DNA of 64,000 nucleotides from Sporosarcina globispora (GCF_001274725.1 NZ_LGUF01000007.1:3322327-3386326); one strand, 5' to 3'. Shown: positions 25,682 to 35,097, numbered from the stretch's first letter. The notes: a model not told the origin generated them from the letters alone. Numbers and translations: made by a program.

Positions 25682-26863
25682 TTAACCTCGTTTTGTCATC
25701 AGTATCCAAATATATAAAAGTATTGAGATTCCTACCGAACCGGCGGCTGTCATATAAATGCTGCTGTACCCATACAAATGGGCAATTTGACCGAACACCA
25801 TTGCACCTATCCCAACCCCAAGATCAAAAAAGGAGAAGAATGTTGCATTGGCCATTCCCCGCCGATTGGCAGGCGCTTCTTTGACTGACCAGGCCTGCAG
25901 GGCAGGCTGGACCGATCCAAATCCAAGGCCATAAAGAATGGCCGCCGTATACATGATCATGCTGTTGGGCAGCCATGCCAGCAGGAACATTGCTGCTAAA
26001 ACGAGCACGGCCCCAGGTAAAAATACAGCCTGATGACCTCTTTGATCATATAATCTGCCGGCAAAAGTCCGGGAAATCATTAAGGCTATCGCAAACAGCA
26101 GAAAGTACCAGTGGATGCCGCCTATCCCTTTTTGAGCAGAGTAAATAGGAAGAAATGATGCGATTCCCCCGAAGGTGACCGTAATGAAAAATAAAAGAAA
26201 AGATGGCCTTAACGCACTTTTTTCATAAATGTCCCAACGCTTCAATGGAACACTTTGCTTTTCAACTTGCTTATACTTTATTCTCGATGATAATACCAGT
26301 GCTGTTAAACCCAGCAGGGCACAAATTAAAAATAAGAGCCTGAAAGATATGACTCCGGCAAGCGCCAATCCGAGGGTAGGCCCGAATGCCAGGGCAATAT
26401 TCCCGGAAAGACCGAAATAACCCATTCCTTCTCCGCGCCGATTGGCAGGTATTAAATCAGTGGCGATGGTGCCGGAGGCTGTTGTTGAAAAACCCCAGCC
26501 AAAACCCTGGACAATCCTTAAAAGGAATAAGAAAATCAAACTATTTACAAATCCGAAAGAGCCTACCGAAACGACAAAAATTGCAAGGCCAGTTAAATAG
26601 ACAAAACGCCTTCCTTTTGTCTCCAGCGTATGACCTGCAAAAGGACGCAGAAGAAGAGCAGAAAATGTAAAGATGCCGACTACCATCCCAATCAGCTGGT
26701 CATTCCCGCCCAATTTTTCTACAAAAAGAGGGATGGTCGGCAATGTCATTTGAAATCCGAGAAATATAAAAAAGTTGGACATCAATATCAGCACAAAATC
26801 CCTAGACCATATTTTTTCAGCCCCAGCATTACGGTTTGCTTCCTTCGCTACAGAATGAGCCAT
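25682..26863 (-). CDS. MFS transporter, multidrug-efflux type
   Basis: A 393-residue, twelve-helix carrier. RPFAGHTLETKGRRFVYL (about residues 73-90) is motif A, and TASGTIATDLIPANRRGEGMGYF (start about 128) matches the YfkF/YttB-like branch, as does the MFS gene at 13177-14379. The substrate is unknown. It is divergent from the P1-peptidase gene, with about 107 bp between starts. Confidence 0.85.
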   Translation of the reverse strand: MAHSVAKEANRNAGAEKIWSRDFVLILMSNFFIFLGFQMTLPTIPLFVEKLGGNDQLIGMVVGIFTFSALLLRPFAGHTLETKGRRFVYLTGLAIFVVSVGSFGFVNSLIFLFLLRIVQGFGWGFSTTASGTIATDLIPANRRGEGMGYFGLSGNIALAFGPTLGLALAGVISFRLLFLICALLGLTALVLSSRIKYKQVEKQSVPLKRWDIYEKSALRPSFLLFFITVTFGGIASFLPIYSAQKGIGGIHWYFLLFAIALMISRTFAGRLYDQRGHQAVFLPGAVLVLAAMFLLAWLPNSMIMYTAAILYGLGFGSVQPALQAWSVKEAPANRRGMANATFFSFFDLGVGIGAMVFGQIAHLYGYSSIYMTAAGSVGISILLYIWILMTKRG

Positions 26864-26970
26864 ATAAATCCTCCCAAAAACGATGTAAAATGATTAGTAA
26901 GTCTAAATATTTATCAATTATAAAGGAAAATAAATTGAAACTCTAATGAATGCCATTAAGGAGGAGCTAT

Positions 26971-28011
26971 ATGAAGATAAGAGAAAAAGAAATAAAAATA
27001 GGAAAACTGCTGCCTGGCAAGAAGAATTGCATTACAGATGTAGAAGGAGTCAGGGTAGGCCATGTAACTCTGGACTTCCCGCTTGATGAAAGAGACCAGC
27101 ATGTCTGCACCGGTGTAACAGCTGTCCTGCCTCATGGTGGAAATCTATTCCGTGAAAAAGTGCCGGCAGCCAGCTATGTCATCAATGGCTTTGGAAAAAC
27201 GACAGGTCTGGTTCAGGTGGAAGAATTAGGGCTGATTGAATCTCCCATCATGCTGACAAACACATTTGGCGTTCCAGCCGTTACTCATGGAACCCTCGAA
27301 TACATGTTAAAAATCACCCCTGAAATTGGAGATACCACTGGAACGGTCAATATTGTCGTGGGGGAATGCAATGACGGATATTTGAATTCCATTCGAACAC
27401 TTCCTGTGAAACCGGATCATGCAATAGCAGCCATTCAAAATGCCAATACGGAAAGAGCTGATGAAGGTGCGGTCGGAGCAGGAAAAGGCATGGTGTGTTT
27501 TGGGTATAAAGGCGGGGTGGGAGCTTCTTCACGGATAATCAGTGAGGAACAAACCTCAAAAGAATACATAATCGGGTGTCTGGTGGTCAGCAATTTTGGC
27601 AATAAAGATGAATTTCCATTCAGCCAATACGGGCTTTCAGAAATTACGCAGAAAACAAAGGACACACCCGATGGCTCGATCATGATTATCCTGGCTACAG
27701 ACGCACCAGTTAATGACAGGCAGCTGAAAAGGCTTGCCAAAAGATGCGGCATCGGCCTCGGCCGGACTGGCAGTCATTTTAGCAACGGCAGCGGGGACGT
27801 TGTCATTGCATTTTCAACTGCCAGAATCATTTCTCACCAAAGCACTGATCACCTTGAGTATGCACATTTTATCAGAGATGACCATCCGGTTATGAACATG
27901 CTTTTTCAAGGTGCTGCCGAGGCGGCAGAGGAAGCGATTCTGAATTCTTTATCCCAGGCAGTAACGACTAAAGGGAGGAAGGGGAGAGTCGTGGAGGCGA
28001 TGTTTTCATAA
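26971..28011 (+). CDS. P1-family (DmpA/BapA-like) aminopeptidase
   Basis: A 346-residue N-terminal-nucleophile hydrolase. ITDVEGVRVGHVTL near residue 19 is the usual start of the fold. The self-cleavage and nucleophile Ser should be in DGSIMIILATDAP (about residues 236-248). GRTGSHFSNGSGDVVIAFSTA follows in the second chain. Family members release N-terminal residues from small peptides, including beta-amino acids or D-residues. ATG 26971 follows AAGGAGGAGC. It lies just upstream of the ethanolamine locus but has a separate function. Confidence 0.85.
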   Translation: MKIREKEIKIGKLLPGKKNCITDVEGVRVGHVTLDFPLDERDQHVCTGVTAVLPHGGNLFREKVPAASYVINGFGKTTGLVQVEELGLIESPIMLTNTFGVPAVTHGTLEYMLKITPEIGDTTGTVNIVVGECNDGYLNSIRTLPVKPDHAIAAIQNANTERADEGAVGAGKGMVCFGYKGGVGASSRIISEEQTSKEYIIGCLVVSNFGNKDEFPFSQYGLSEITQKTKDTPDGSIMIILATDAPVNDRQLKRLAKRCGIGLGRTGSHFSNGSGDVVIAFSTARIISHQSTDHLEYAHFIRDDHPVMNMLFQGAAEAAEEAILNSLSQAVTTKGRKGRVVEAMFS

Positions 28012-28071
28012 GTCATTTTTATGCATTCAAAAAAGTCTATCTTTTCAGTTTTCTTCTTGTTATAATAATGC

Positions 28072-28146
28072 ACAAGTGAAAATACCAGGTGAAGGCGCCT
28101 TTATAGTTAAGCTTTTTTTGGCTTATACTGTGAAGGCGCCTTTTTA
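28072..28146 (+). promoter_or_regulatory. EutV-type antiterminator element and terminator before eutB1
   Basis: ACAAGTG (28072-28078) is followed 16 bp from its start by GGTGAAGGCGCC (28088-28099). That second element can form a small stem with a 6-base loop, and it overlaps the 5' arm of a long terminator (AAGGCGCCTT...AAGGCGCCTT, 28092-28141, then T run). The same layout occurs before eutH and eutA. ANTAR proteins such as EutV bind paired hairpins that overlap terminators, so this is the likely target. The first hairpin of the pair is not clear. Confidence 0.75.
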
Positions 28147-28162
28147 TTTGGAACAGAGTCCG

Positions 28163-28176
28163 CGTAAGCGCTTACG
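28163..28176. promoter_or_regulatory. cre (CcpA) palindrome before eutB1
   Basis: CGTAAGCGCTTACG is a perfect 14-bp palindrome that fits the cre core (TGTAAGCGCTTACA-like) with one change at each end. It lies between the terminator and the eutB1 start, about 55 bp upstream of the ATG. Bound CcpA would act as a roadblock when a preferred sugar is present. Confidence 0.7.
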
Positions 28177-28230
28177 GTAAATGTTTCGATTATTTGCTGG
28201 AATGTTCCTATTATTCAAAGGAGGCTATTC

Positions 28231-29589
28231 ATGTTTACATGCACATTAAAAAATGAAACCTATCAATTTCGTTCAATTGCTGATGTTTTGGCAAAAGCCA
28301 GTGAGGAGAAATCAGGAGATAAAATGGCAGGCATCGCTGCGGAATCATCTCTAGAACGGATGGCAGCCAAAGTGGTGTTAAGTGAAATAACGCTAAAAGA
28401 AATATACGAGAATCCCGTTATTCCATATGAAAAGGATGAAGTAACCCGCATTATATATGATGATCTTAATCTTTTTATTTATAAGGAAATCGCAAGCTGG
28501 TCTGTTGGTGAATTAAGGGATTTTATTTTATCCCACCGAACCACTGTTTCAGATTTATTCAGAATCAGCAAAGGTCTGACGAGCGAAATGATTTCTGCTG
28601 CAGCAAAGCTTATGTCGAGTATAGACCTTGTGATGGCTTCACAGAAAATCAGGCCAACTGCCCATTGCAACACAACAATCGGCGAGCCAGGACGTTTGGC
28701 ATTCAGATGCCAGCCAAACCATCCCATCGACAATCCCGAGGGTATTCTTGCATCGATGAAAGAGGGTCTTTCCTATGGATCTGGGGATGCTGTTATTGGT
28801 GTAAACCCTAACAATGATTCTGTTGAATCTGTTTCAAGAATTCTGCATATGACGCATGATTTTATCCAAAAGTGGGATATTCCAACACAAAACTGTGTGC
28901 TTGCCCATATTACAACCCAAATGCATGCCCTCAAAAAAGGCGCCCCTATAGCTCTTATGTTCCAAAGCCTTGCTGGTACACAGGCGGCAAATGATGATTT
29001 TGGGGTTTCGAAGGAAATTCTTGATGAAGCCTTCCAGCTGATGGCTAAGCATGGCACATCAACTGGCCCGAATCAGCTATACTTCGAAACTGGCCAGGGA
29101 TCGGAAGTATCACTGGATGCGCATCTAGGCATAGACATGCAGACTCTCGAAGCACGTACCTATGGCTATGCCCGCCATTGGAAACCGTTCATGGTTAATA
29201 ATGTATCAGGTTTTATCGGGCCTGAGACAATTTATGACGGCAAGCAGGTAATCCGCGCAGATCTCGAAGACCTATTTATGGGGAAAATGCATGGACTTCC
29301 GATGGGGATAGCCCCTACATATACAAACCATATGCAGGCAGATCAAAATGACCAGGAAATCGCTGGTATGCTGACTGCCCTTGCCGGTGCGAACTTTTAT
29401 ATGGGCGTGCCTGGTGGAGACGACGTAATGCTGAGCTATCAGGATACCAGCTATCATGATGATGCAAGCTTAAGAGAAATGCTTGGGCTCCGCCCTCTCC
29501 GTGAATTTGAGGAATGGCTGGAGAAAATGGGAATTATGGAGAATGGTAAACTAACTGAACGAGCGGGAGATCTATCTATTTTTAAGTAG
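28231..29589 (+). CDS. eutB: ethanolamine ammonia-lyase large subunit (copy 1)
   Basis: A 452-residue EutB. With EutC and adenosylcobalamin it splits ethanolamine into acetaldehyde and ammonia. FRCQPNHPIDNPEG (about residues 156-169) holds the substrate-binding Arg and Gln, YFETGQGSE holds the Glu, and NHMQADQND (about 368-376) holds the Asp. It differs from copy 2 at many otherwise conserved places, for example FMVNNVSGFIGPE for IVNTVVGFIGPE. ATG 28231 follows AAAGGAGGC. It is encoded with its own eutC, apart from the shell-protein operon. Confidence 0.93.
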   Translation: MFTCTLKNETYQFRSIADVLAKASEEKSGDKMAGIAAESSLERMAAKVVLSEITLKEIYENPVIPYEKDEVTRIIYDDLNLFIYKEIASWSVGELRDFILSHRTTVSDLFRISKGLTSEMISAAAKLMSSIDLVMASQKIRPTAHCNTTIGEPGRLAFRCQPNHPIDNPEGILASMKEGLSYGSGDAVIGVNPNNDSVESVSRILHMTHDFIQKWDIPTQNCVLAHITTQMHALKKGAPIALMFQSLAGTQAANDDFGVSKEILDEAFQLMAKHGTSTGPNQLYFETGQGSEVSLDAHLGIDMQTLEARTYGYARHWKPFMVNNVSGFIGPETIYDGKQVIRADLEDLFMGKMHGLPMGIAPTYTNHMQADQNDQEIAGMLTALAGANFYMGVPGGDDVMLSYQDTSYHDDASLREMLGLRPLREFEEWLEKMGIMENGKLTERAGDLSIFK

Positions 29590-29605
29590 GAAGGGGGAAT
29601 GATTA

Positions 29606-30475
29606 ATGGATATTCACACAATTGTAAAGCAGGTAATGGAAGAGCTCCAAAAAGAAGGGCAATTAGAAGGCAGCGGCAGACCAGATGTTATTTCCGCAAA
29701 ATCTTTCAATTCAGGTACCCGCGAAATTATTTACCAAAATCATAAACAAGTAGGTGTTGAACAGCCGGCCAATCGGGAAGAAATCGAAAAGGTACAATCC
29801 ATCACTCCTGCGAGAATTGGGATTGGACGGACTGGAACCCGAATGAAAACAAAGAATTACCTGGATTTCAGAATAGATCACGCGGCAGCCCAGGACGCAG
29901 TTTTTAAAGACGTTTCTGAGGAATTGCTGAAGGAATTAAAGCTGCCTGTGCTTTATTCAAAATCTGAAACGATGGATCAATACTTAATGGACCTGGACAG
30001 CGGCAGAAAACTCAATGATATATCCAGGAAATGGGCTGAAGAAAATCTTCCTAAAAATAAACAGGTTCAAATCATTGTTTCGGATGGACTGAGTTCAACA
30101 GGTGTTGAGGCAAATATAAGAGATTTGCTGCCAGCGCTTGTCCAAGGTTTAAAATCGAAAAATATTTCCCTTGGAGATCCTGTTTTTATAAAGCGGAGCA
30201 GGGTTTGGATTCAAGACGACCTCGCTTCTATTGTCAATTGTGATTGTGTTATTTCACTAATAGGAGAAAGGCCGGGATTGGCAACCGCTAAAAGCATAAG
30301 TGCCTACCTGATATACCAGCCCAATGAGGATACAGTCGAAGCTGATCGCACGGTTATCAGCAATATACACGAAGGAGGGGTTCCCCCTGTTGAAGCGGGG
30401 GCCCATCTGGCTGATTTAATAGAAGAAATATTAAAGCATAATGCCAGCGGTGTAAAATTAGCACAGCTTAAATAG
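29606..30475 (+). CDS. eutC: ethanolamine ammonia-lyase small subunit (copy 1)
   Basis: A 289-residue EutC. PARIGIGRTGTRMKTKNYLDF (start about residue 71) and FRIDHAAAQDAVF are the conserved cobalamin-side motifs; IVSDGLSSTGVEAN, LIGERPGLATAKSISAYL and ISNIHEGGVPPVEAGAHLA follow. Residues 1-18 (DIHTIVKQVMEELQKEG) form a short amphipathic helix like the encapsulation peptides of microcompartment enzymes, so this pair may also enter the shell. It lies 16 bp after eutB1 behind AAGGGGGA. A terminator follows at 30480-30517. Confidence 0.92.
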   Translation: MDIHTIVKQVMEELQKEGQLEGSGRPDVISAKSFNSGTREIIYQNHKQVGVEQPANREEIEKVQSITPARIGIGRTGTRMKTKNYLDFRIDHAAAQDAVFKDVSEELLKELKLPVLYSKSETMDQYLMDLDSGRKLNDISRKWAEENLPKNKQVQIIVSDGLSSTGVEANIRDLLPALVQGLKSKNISLGDPVFIKRSRVWIQDDLASIVNCDCVISLIGERPGLATAKSISAYLIYQPNEDTVEADRTVISNIHEGGVPPVEAGAHLADLIEEILKHNASGVKLAQLK

Positions 30476-30479
30476 TTTA

Positions 30480-30517
30480 GGAGGCAGCAGGATTAAGTTT
30501 TTTCCAGCTGCCTTTTT
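30480..30517 (+). terminator. intrinsic terminator after eutB1-eutC1
   Basis: AGGCAGC and GCTGCCT arms (30482-30488, 30507-30513) with a T run. It separates the first ammonia-lyase pair from eutW. Confidence 0.75.
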
Positions 30518-30578
30518 CAAGTCCCCAGGATAATTCCATAACTGTACCAAATTTCCTATTAAACAATTGAAAACGATG

Positions 30579-30607
30579 TTGACATTCTACTGCATTCCCT
30601 ATAATAT
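30579..30607 (+). promoter_or_regulatory. sigma-A promoter for eutW-eutV
   Basis: TTGACA (30579-30584), 17 bp, TAATAT (30602-30607). A TATAAT at 30600-30605 gives a 15-bp spacer as alternative. The preceding TTGAAAACG (30567-30575) is a partial cre-like core. No terminator lies between this promoter and eutW. Confidence 0.6.
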
Positions 30608-30655
30608 TTTTATATATTCTGACACTTTAAAGAATTTATTGGGAGATTTCTGCAT

Positions 30656-32080
30656 ATGACAAACTTCTCAGTCGAAGAGCTATGCACTCTTCATACAAGT
30701 CTTTCAAAAATGGATGTCGAGAGAATTAAAGAGGTCTCTGGCAATCTTCCATTAATCGCCGACCTGAACCAGGCAAATGTTTTTGTGGATTGCCCTACTA
30801 AAGAAGGTAAACATGCGATAGTAGTAGCTGAAGCAGCCCCAAATACTGCTAAATCAGTTTATCAGAAGCCTGTCGCAGGCAAGTTCGCTTATGAAGCTTT
30901 TGAACCCGCCGTTTTATATACCTTGAGGACAGGGAAAAATATGTTTCTCAATCGCGCTTTGACACAGGAGGGCAAGACGGTTGAACAAAGTGTGGTCCCG
31001 ATTAAAGGATCAGAGGACCGTGTCATCGGAGCACTGATTATGGAGAAGGACATCAGTGAGAAGCTTCAGCGTCAGCTTAAATTGGAAGCGTTATCAGAAG
31101 CGACAGAAACTTTGAGTGGTATTCTCATTGGAATGGCAGAAAATCGGCCGATCATCCCAGAGGTTATCGAGGAATCATTATTCTTTATTGATCAAGAAAA
31201 TAAGGTTGTCTATAACAATCCATCAGCTACCAATCTCATTCACGAAATAGGAAAAGAAGATTGCAGGCCGGGCGTTCTCCTTATTGATTGTTTTCCATGT
31301 ATTCAAGAAATTCTTAACGAGCCGGAAGAACTGCTTGTAAAAGAAATGAAAATGATGAATAAGGTTTTCCGGGTTAAGAAAATAAGTCTTGATGTAGACG
31401 GAAAGTCGAATGGAACCTTCATCATCCTTAAAGACCTGACCGAGCTCAGGGAAAAGGAAAGAGAGATTGTTGTTAAATCTGTAGCCATTCGGGAAATCCA
31501 TCACCGTGTAAAAAATAACCTGCAGACTGTTGCCAGTCTATTGAGGCTGCAGATGAGAAGGGGTGTGCCTGAAGAAAGCAAAGTGCATTTTGTGGAAAGC
31601 CTTAACCGCATCTCAAGTATTGCCTCGGTGTATGAAATTATCCTTTCAAGCTCAAGTGTGGATGAAGTGGATATTTACAGTTTAATAGAGAAAGTTGGCA
31701 ATATGCTGGTTCATGAAGCAAAACACGAGCAGAAAAAAATACATATTCAATACAAGGGGCCAAAGATTTTAATCGACTCTGATAAAGCGGTTTCCCTGTC
31801 CCTGGTCATAAATGAACTTATACAGAATTGTGTAAAGCATGCGTTCAAACAGATGCATGAAGGGAAAGTTGATGTCTGTTTCGAATATTCCAATGATGAA
31901 ATCAAGGTGGAAGTCATTGATAACGGTGAAGGATATTCCCCAAATGCAAAACCTTCTCTAGGCTTAGATATTGTGAAAATGATGATCGAGCATGATCTAT
32001 CCGGTCATTTTTTAATCAAACGGGCTGAAACAGGGACCATTGCAACTGTGCAATTTCCCTTTGAAAGGAAGGAGGAATAG
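30656..32080 (+). CDS. eutW: ethanolamine-sensing histidine kinase
   Basis: A 474-residue soluble kinase with no membrane helix. An N-terminal GAF-like sensor region (about residues 1-130) and a PAS-like region (about 160-260) precede the HisKA_2 module with IREIHHRVKNNLQTVASLL (about 281-299). The ATPase motifs are NELIQNCVKHAFKQ, DNGEGYS and LGLDIVKMM. This is the PdtaS/EutW architecture that pairs with ANTAR regulators. The gene stops 3 bp before eutV. Confidence 0.9.
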   Translation: MTNFSVEELCTLHTSLSKMDVERIKEVSGNLPLIADLNQANVFVDCPTKEGKHAIVVAEAAPNTAKSVYQKPVAGKFAYEAFEPAVLYTLRTGKNMFLNRALTQEGKTVEQSVVPIKGSEDRVIGALIMEKDISEKLQRQLKLEALSEATETLSGILIGMAENRPIIPEVIEESLFFIDQENKVVYNNPSATNLIHEIGKEDCRPGVLLIDCFPCIQEILNEPEELLVKEMKMMNKVFRVKKISLDVDGKSNGTFIILKDLTELREKEREIVVKSVAIREIHHRVKNNLQTVASLLRLQMRRGVPEESKVHFVESLNRISSIASVYEIILSSSSVDEVDIYSLIEKVGNMLVHEAKHEQKKIHIQYKGPKILIDSDKAVSLSLVINELIQNCVKHAFKQMHEGKVDVCFEYSNDEIKVEVIDNGEGYSPNAKPSLGLDIVKMMIEHDLSGHFLIKRAETGTIATVQFPFERKEE

Positions 32081-32082
32081 CT

Positions 32083-32655
32083 GTGAAAAAAAGGATCATG
32101 GTTGTGGAGGATGAATCCATTGTCCGAATGGACTTAAGCCTGATGCTTCAGGATGCTGGCTATGAGGTAGTGGCTGAGGCAGGCGATGGGGAAAAGGCGG
32201 TTGAGCTTGCATTTTCATTAAAACCTGATTTAATCTTGATGGATATCAAAATGCCTAATCTGAATGGGCTTAAAGCAAGTGAAATCATTTCCAATAAAAC
32301 CAATACACCCATTCTTCTCCTTACAGCATACAGTCAGCGGGAATATATTGATAAAGCCAAACAAGCGAATATACTCGGCTACCTTGTTAAGCCTGTTAAT
32401 GAAGCCAGTCTGATTCCTGCGGTTGAAATTGCGCTAAGGCAGGCAGAGAATGCAAATGCATTTCGGGAACAAGTAGAATCCATGAACCAGAAGTTAAATG
32501 AAAGAAAAATAGTTGAAAAAGCAAAAGGCATTTTAATGCAAAAGTTTAACTTGCCTGAAGAAGATGCTTTTAGGAAAATGCGAAAGATCAGCATGAACAA
32601 ACAGGTTACACTGGAAATTGTGGCAAAGCGTATCATAGTAAAATATAACGTTTAA
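32083..32655 (+). CDS. eutV: response regulator with ANTAR RNA-binding domain
   Basis: A 190-residue regulator. The receiver domain (residues 1-120) has EDE near 9-11, the phospho-Asp in LILMDIKMP (about 54) and Lys in VKPV (about 104). After a coiled linker the ANTAR domain (about 135-188) reads ERKIVEKAKGILMQKFNLPE then EDAFRKMRKISM. Such proteins bind leader RNA and stop terminator folding. The start is GTG at 32083. Likely targets are the three shared leader elements at 28072, 32664 and 35020. Confidence 0.93.
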   Translation: MKKRIMVVEDESIVRMDLSLMLQDAGYEVVAEAGDGEKAVELAFSLKPDLILMDIKMPNLNGLKASEIISNKTNTPILLLTAYSQREYIDKAKQANILGYLVKPVNEASLIPAVEIALRQAENANAFREQVESMNQKLNERKIVEKAKGILMQKFNLPEEDAFRKMRKISMNKQVTLEIVAKRIIVKYNV

Positions 32656-32663
32656 TATCTTTT

Positions 32664-32729
32664 ACAAGTGGATAGAACGGGCAAAGGTGCCATGCGTCTG
32701 CAAAAGCTGACGTACGGCACCTTTTTGTC
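32664..32729 (+). promoter_or_regulatory. EutV-type antiterminator element and terminator before eutH
   Basis: ACAAGTG (32664-32670) and GGCAAAGGTGCC (32680-32691), again 16 bp apart start to start. GGC/GCC closes a 6-base AAAGGT loop with A at position 1 and G at position 4, the pattern reported for ANTAR targets. It overlaps a terminator (AAGGTGCC...GGCACCTT, 32684-32723, then T run). It begins 9 bp after eutV stops, so the eutVW transcript should read into eutH only when EutV is active. Confidence 0.78.
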
Positions 32730-32833
32730 TTTTTACATTTTTTTTACTATCAAGCTGCTATTTTATCCTATTATCTTGTAAAGAAGCTGCAGGTTTCCGT
32801 TAACATATAAAAACTTTTAGGGAGGGATTTATT

Positions 32834-34093
32834 ATGGAAATGGTAGGTAAAATTGTAATTTACATTATCATGGCTTGTGCTGTAGCTGGAGCTTTTGCTG
32901 CCATCCGCAACAGTGATGAGGGGTTAGGAAAGCAATTTATGGAGGGGCTTCATGCTGTCGGCCATATCTTTGTTCCGGCTGCGGGGATCATGGCATCAAT
33001 TCCATACCTATCTTGGTTTATCGATAAGGTATGCGGCCCATTTTTTGCTGCGATCGGGGCAGATCCTGCAATAGCTGCAACAGCGATATTGGCAACGGAT
33101 ATGGGCGGCTATCAGTTAGCAGAAGTCTTAAAGCAAACTCAGGAAGGCTGGATCATGGCGATGATTGTCGGTTTTATGGCGGGTGCAACAATTGTATTCT
33201 CTATACCGATGGGCTTGGCAATGCTTGACAAGAGAGACCATAAATATATGGCACTTGGTGTGATGTCAGGAGTTCTGACCATTCCAATCGGTGCTTTTAT
33301 TTCAAGTGTGATTATTGCCGTTTCCAGCTCAAATTTCAGGGATTTCATTTCCACAACCGGCGAGGCAAAATATCAGTTCGCGCTCGGTTTGGGACAAATC
33401 TTATTGAATTTAAGTCCGCTATTAATCTTTGTTGTACTGATTGCACTGGGTTTATATTTCCTGCCAGATTTAATGATCAACGGGTTCATGTGGTTTGGGC
33501 GTATCTTAGATGCGGGAATTAAGCTGGTTCTGGTATTTTCAATCGTGGAAATTTTTACTGGATTATTCTCAACTGTATTTGGAGGATGGGGCTTCCACCC
33601 AATCATGGCGGATTCGGAGGATCAGTTCCGGGCTCTTGAGACTGCCGGCTATATTGGGATCATGCTTGCCGGTGCATTCCCAATGGTTTATCTTCTTCAA
33701 AAGTATGCCGGCGGCCCGCTTGAGGCCCTTGGCCGTAAAGTGGGATTAAGCAAGGAAGGCAGTGCAGGGATAGTAGCCACAATCGCAAACATCCTTGCGA
33801 TGTTTAAATTGGTCAGAACGATGCCGCCTAAAGATAAAGTTATTAATATTTCCTTTGCAGTCTGTGCAGCCTTTCTGCTTGGTGACCATTTATCCTTTAC
33901 AGCAAATTTTCAGCCAACATTAATCTTTCCAATCATAGCAGGTAAAATTTCTGCTGGAGTCATCGGAATTGGTTTAGCGTACTGGCTATCTGTGCCTAAG
34001 GCTTTGGAATTGGAGAAAAAAGACCGTGAAGCTGGCATTATCGGAAAAGATGAATATTTAACGAAAGCAGAAAAAGTAAAAAAAGCAATATAA
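32834..34093 (+). CDS. eutH: ethanolamine transporter EutH
   Basis: A 419-residue protein with about ten to eleven membrane helices. [40 protein letters not shown] and [12 protein letters not shown] are conserved EutH segments. It brings ethanolamine into the cell, mainly useful at low external concentration or low pH. ATG 32834 follows TAGGGAGGG. It starts the eutH-eutS-eutP group, which is controlled by the leader at 32664-32729. Confidence 0.92.
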   Translation: MEMVGKIVIYIIMACAVAGAFAAIRNSDEGLGKQFMEGLHAVGHIFVPAAGIMASIPYLSWFIDKVCGPFFAAIGADPAIAATAILATDMGGYQLAEVLKQTQEGWIMAMIVGFMAGATIVFSIPMGLAMLDKRDHKYMALGVMSGVLTIPIGAFISSVIIAVSSSNFRDFISTTGEAKYQFALGLGQILLNLSPLLIFVVLIALGLYFLPDLMINGFMWFGRILDAGIKLVLVFSIVEIFTGLFSTVFGGWGFHPIMADSEDQFRALETAGYIGIMLAGAFPMVYLLQKYAGGPLEALGRKVGLSKEGSAGIVATIANILAMFKLVRTMPPKDKVINISFAVCAAFLLGDHLSFTANFQPTLIFPIIAGKISAGVIGIGLAYWLSVPKALELEKKDREAGIIGKDEYLTKAEKVKKAI

Positions 34094-34121
34094 GCAGCAG
34101 TCACCTGGGAGGGCCAAAGCA

Positions 34122-34463
34122 ATGAGTGAAGAAAAAAAACGATTTATTCAAGAGTTTGTGCCGGGAAAACAAGTCACACTGAGCCATTTGATCGCAAATC
34201 CCGATCCGGATATGTTTGAAAAACTGGGGATCCAGCAGGCAGGAGCGTTAGGGATATTAACACTGACACCAAGTGAAACGGTTATCATTGCAGGAGATCT
34301 GGCGACAAAAGCTGCCGATGTGCAGATCGGATTCCTGGACCGATTCACAGGCAGCCTTGTGATTGTAGGAACCGTTTCAGCTGTGCAAATGGCCATGGAA
34401 GAAATCAACCGCTTTTTATCTGAAACACTGAGGTACACTCCTTCAGAAATAACTAAATCATAA
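34122..34463 (+). CDS. eutS: microcompartment shell protein EutS
   Basis: A 113-residue BMC-domain protein of the circularly permuted type. It opens with the N-terminal strand [22 protein letters not shown], as in EutS and PduU, whose hexamer has a beta-barrel lid over the pore. [27 protein letters not shown] is the core of the BMC fold. ATG follows GGGAGGGCC. It is in the eutH group, away from the other shell genes. Confidence 0.92.
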   Translation: MSEEKKRFIQEFVPGKQVTLSHLIANPDPDMFEKLGIQQAGALGILTLTPSETVIIAGDLATKAADVQIGFLDRFTGSLVIVGTVSAVQMAMEEINRFLSETLRYTPSEITKS

Positions 34464-34476
34464 GGAGCTGTATATA

Positions 34477-34977
34477 ATGACCAAAATGAACAGAGCGATG
34501 CTCATCGGTTCAATCGGGGCTGGAAAGTCGACTTTAACGAATGCTCTTCTTGGCCGCAAAGCAGAGGCGGTTAAAACCCAGGCACTGAACTATTATGACT
34601 GGATTGTGGATACGCCGGGGGAATACACAGAGAATCCATATTTCTATAAAAATATTATGGCGACGGCACTCGAAGTGACCCATGTACTATATTTGCAGGA
34701 TTCTACAAAGGAGAAAACCATTTTTCCGCCGGGTTTTAGCACCGGCTTTAATAAGCTCCCAATTGGAGTCGTGACAAAAAGCGATTCTGATGAAGCGGAT
34801 GTAAACTCAGCAATCAGGCAGCTTAGAAGTGCAGTTCCAAAAGGGCCTATAGTAATTACCTCCTCTATTTCTGGAAAAGGGGTAGATGAAATTCGCTGCC
34901 TAGTGAAATGCAGTTCTCTTCAAGAAATGAAGAAGTATGCAGATTCATTGGCGGATGATGTCGTAATTTTTAATTGA
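34477..34977 (+). CDS. eutP: EutP/PduV-family GTPase-like protein
   Basis: A 166-residue P-loop protein. The P-loop is IGSIGAGKSTLTNAL (about residues 11-25); DTPGEYTENPYFYKN is the G3 region, TKSDSD the G4 region, and SSISGKGVDEI the G5 region. Family members are linked to microcompartment localisation, and acetate-kinase activity has been reported for EutP of Salmonella. ATG follows AAGGAGC 13 bp after eutS. Length is normal; the C-terminal helix after CLVKC is slightly extended. Confidence 0.88.
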   Translation: MTKMNRAMLIGSIGAGKSTLTNALLGRKAEAVKTQALNYYDWIVDTPGEYTENPYFYKNIMATALEVTHVLYLQDSTKEKTIFPPGFSTGFNKLPIGVVTKSDSDEADVNSAIRQLRSAVPKGPIVITSSISGKGVDEIRCLVKCSSLQEMKKYADSLADDVVIFN

Positions 34978-35019
34978 AACCCTTTACAAAATTAAGATAA
35001 TAGAATATATTCTAATTAT

Positions 35020-35097
35020 ACAAAAGAATATATCAGGCAAAGGCGCCTTGTATGAACAATCAATTAATGATTGATCATATGGGGTGCCTTTTTTTAT
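35020..35097 (+). promoter_or_regulatory. EutV-type antiterminator element and terminator before eutA
   Basis: ACAAAAG (35020-35026) and GGCAAAGGCGCC (35036-35047), with the same 16-bp step as the other two sites. AGGC/GCCT closes an AAAGGC hexaloop with A1 and G4. It overlaps a terminator (AAGGCGCC at 35040-35047 pairing with GGTGCCTT at 35083-35090, then seven Ts). Just upstream ATATTCT and AGAATAT (about 35008-35031) can pair and may be the first hairpin of the ANTAR pair. Confidence 0.78.
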
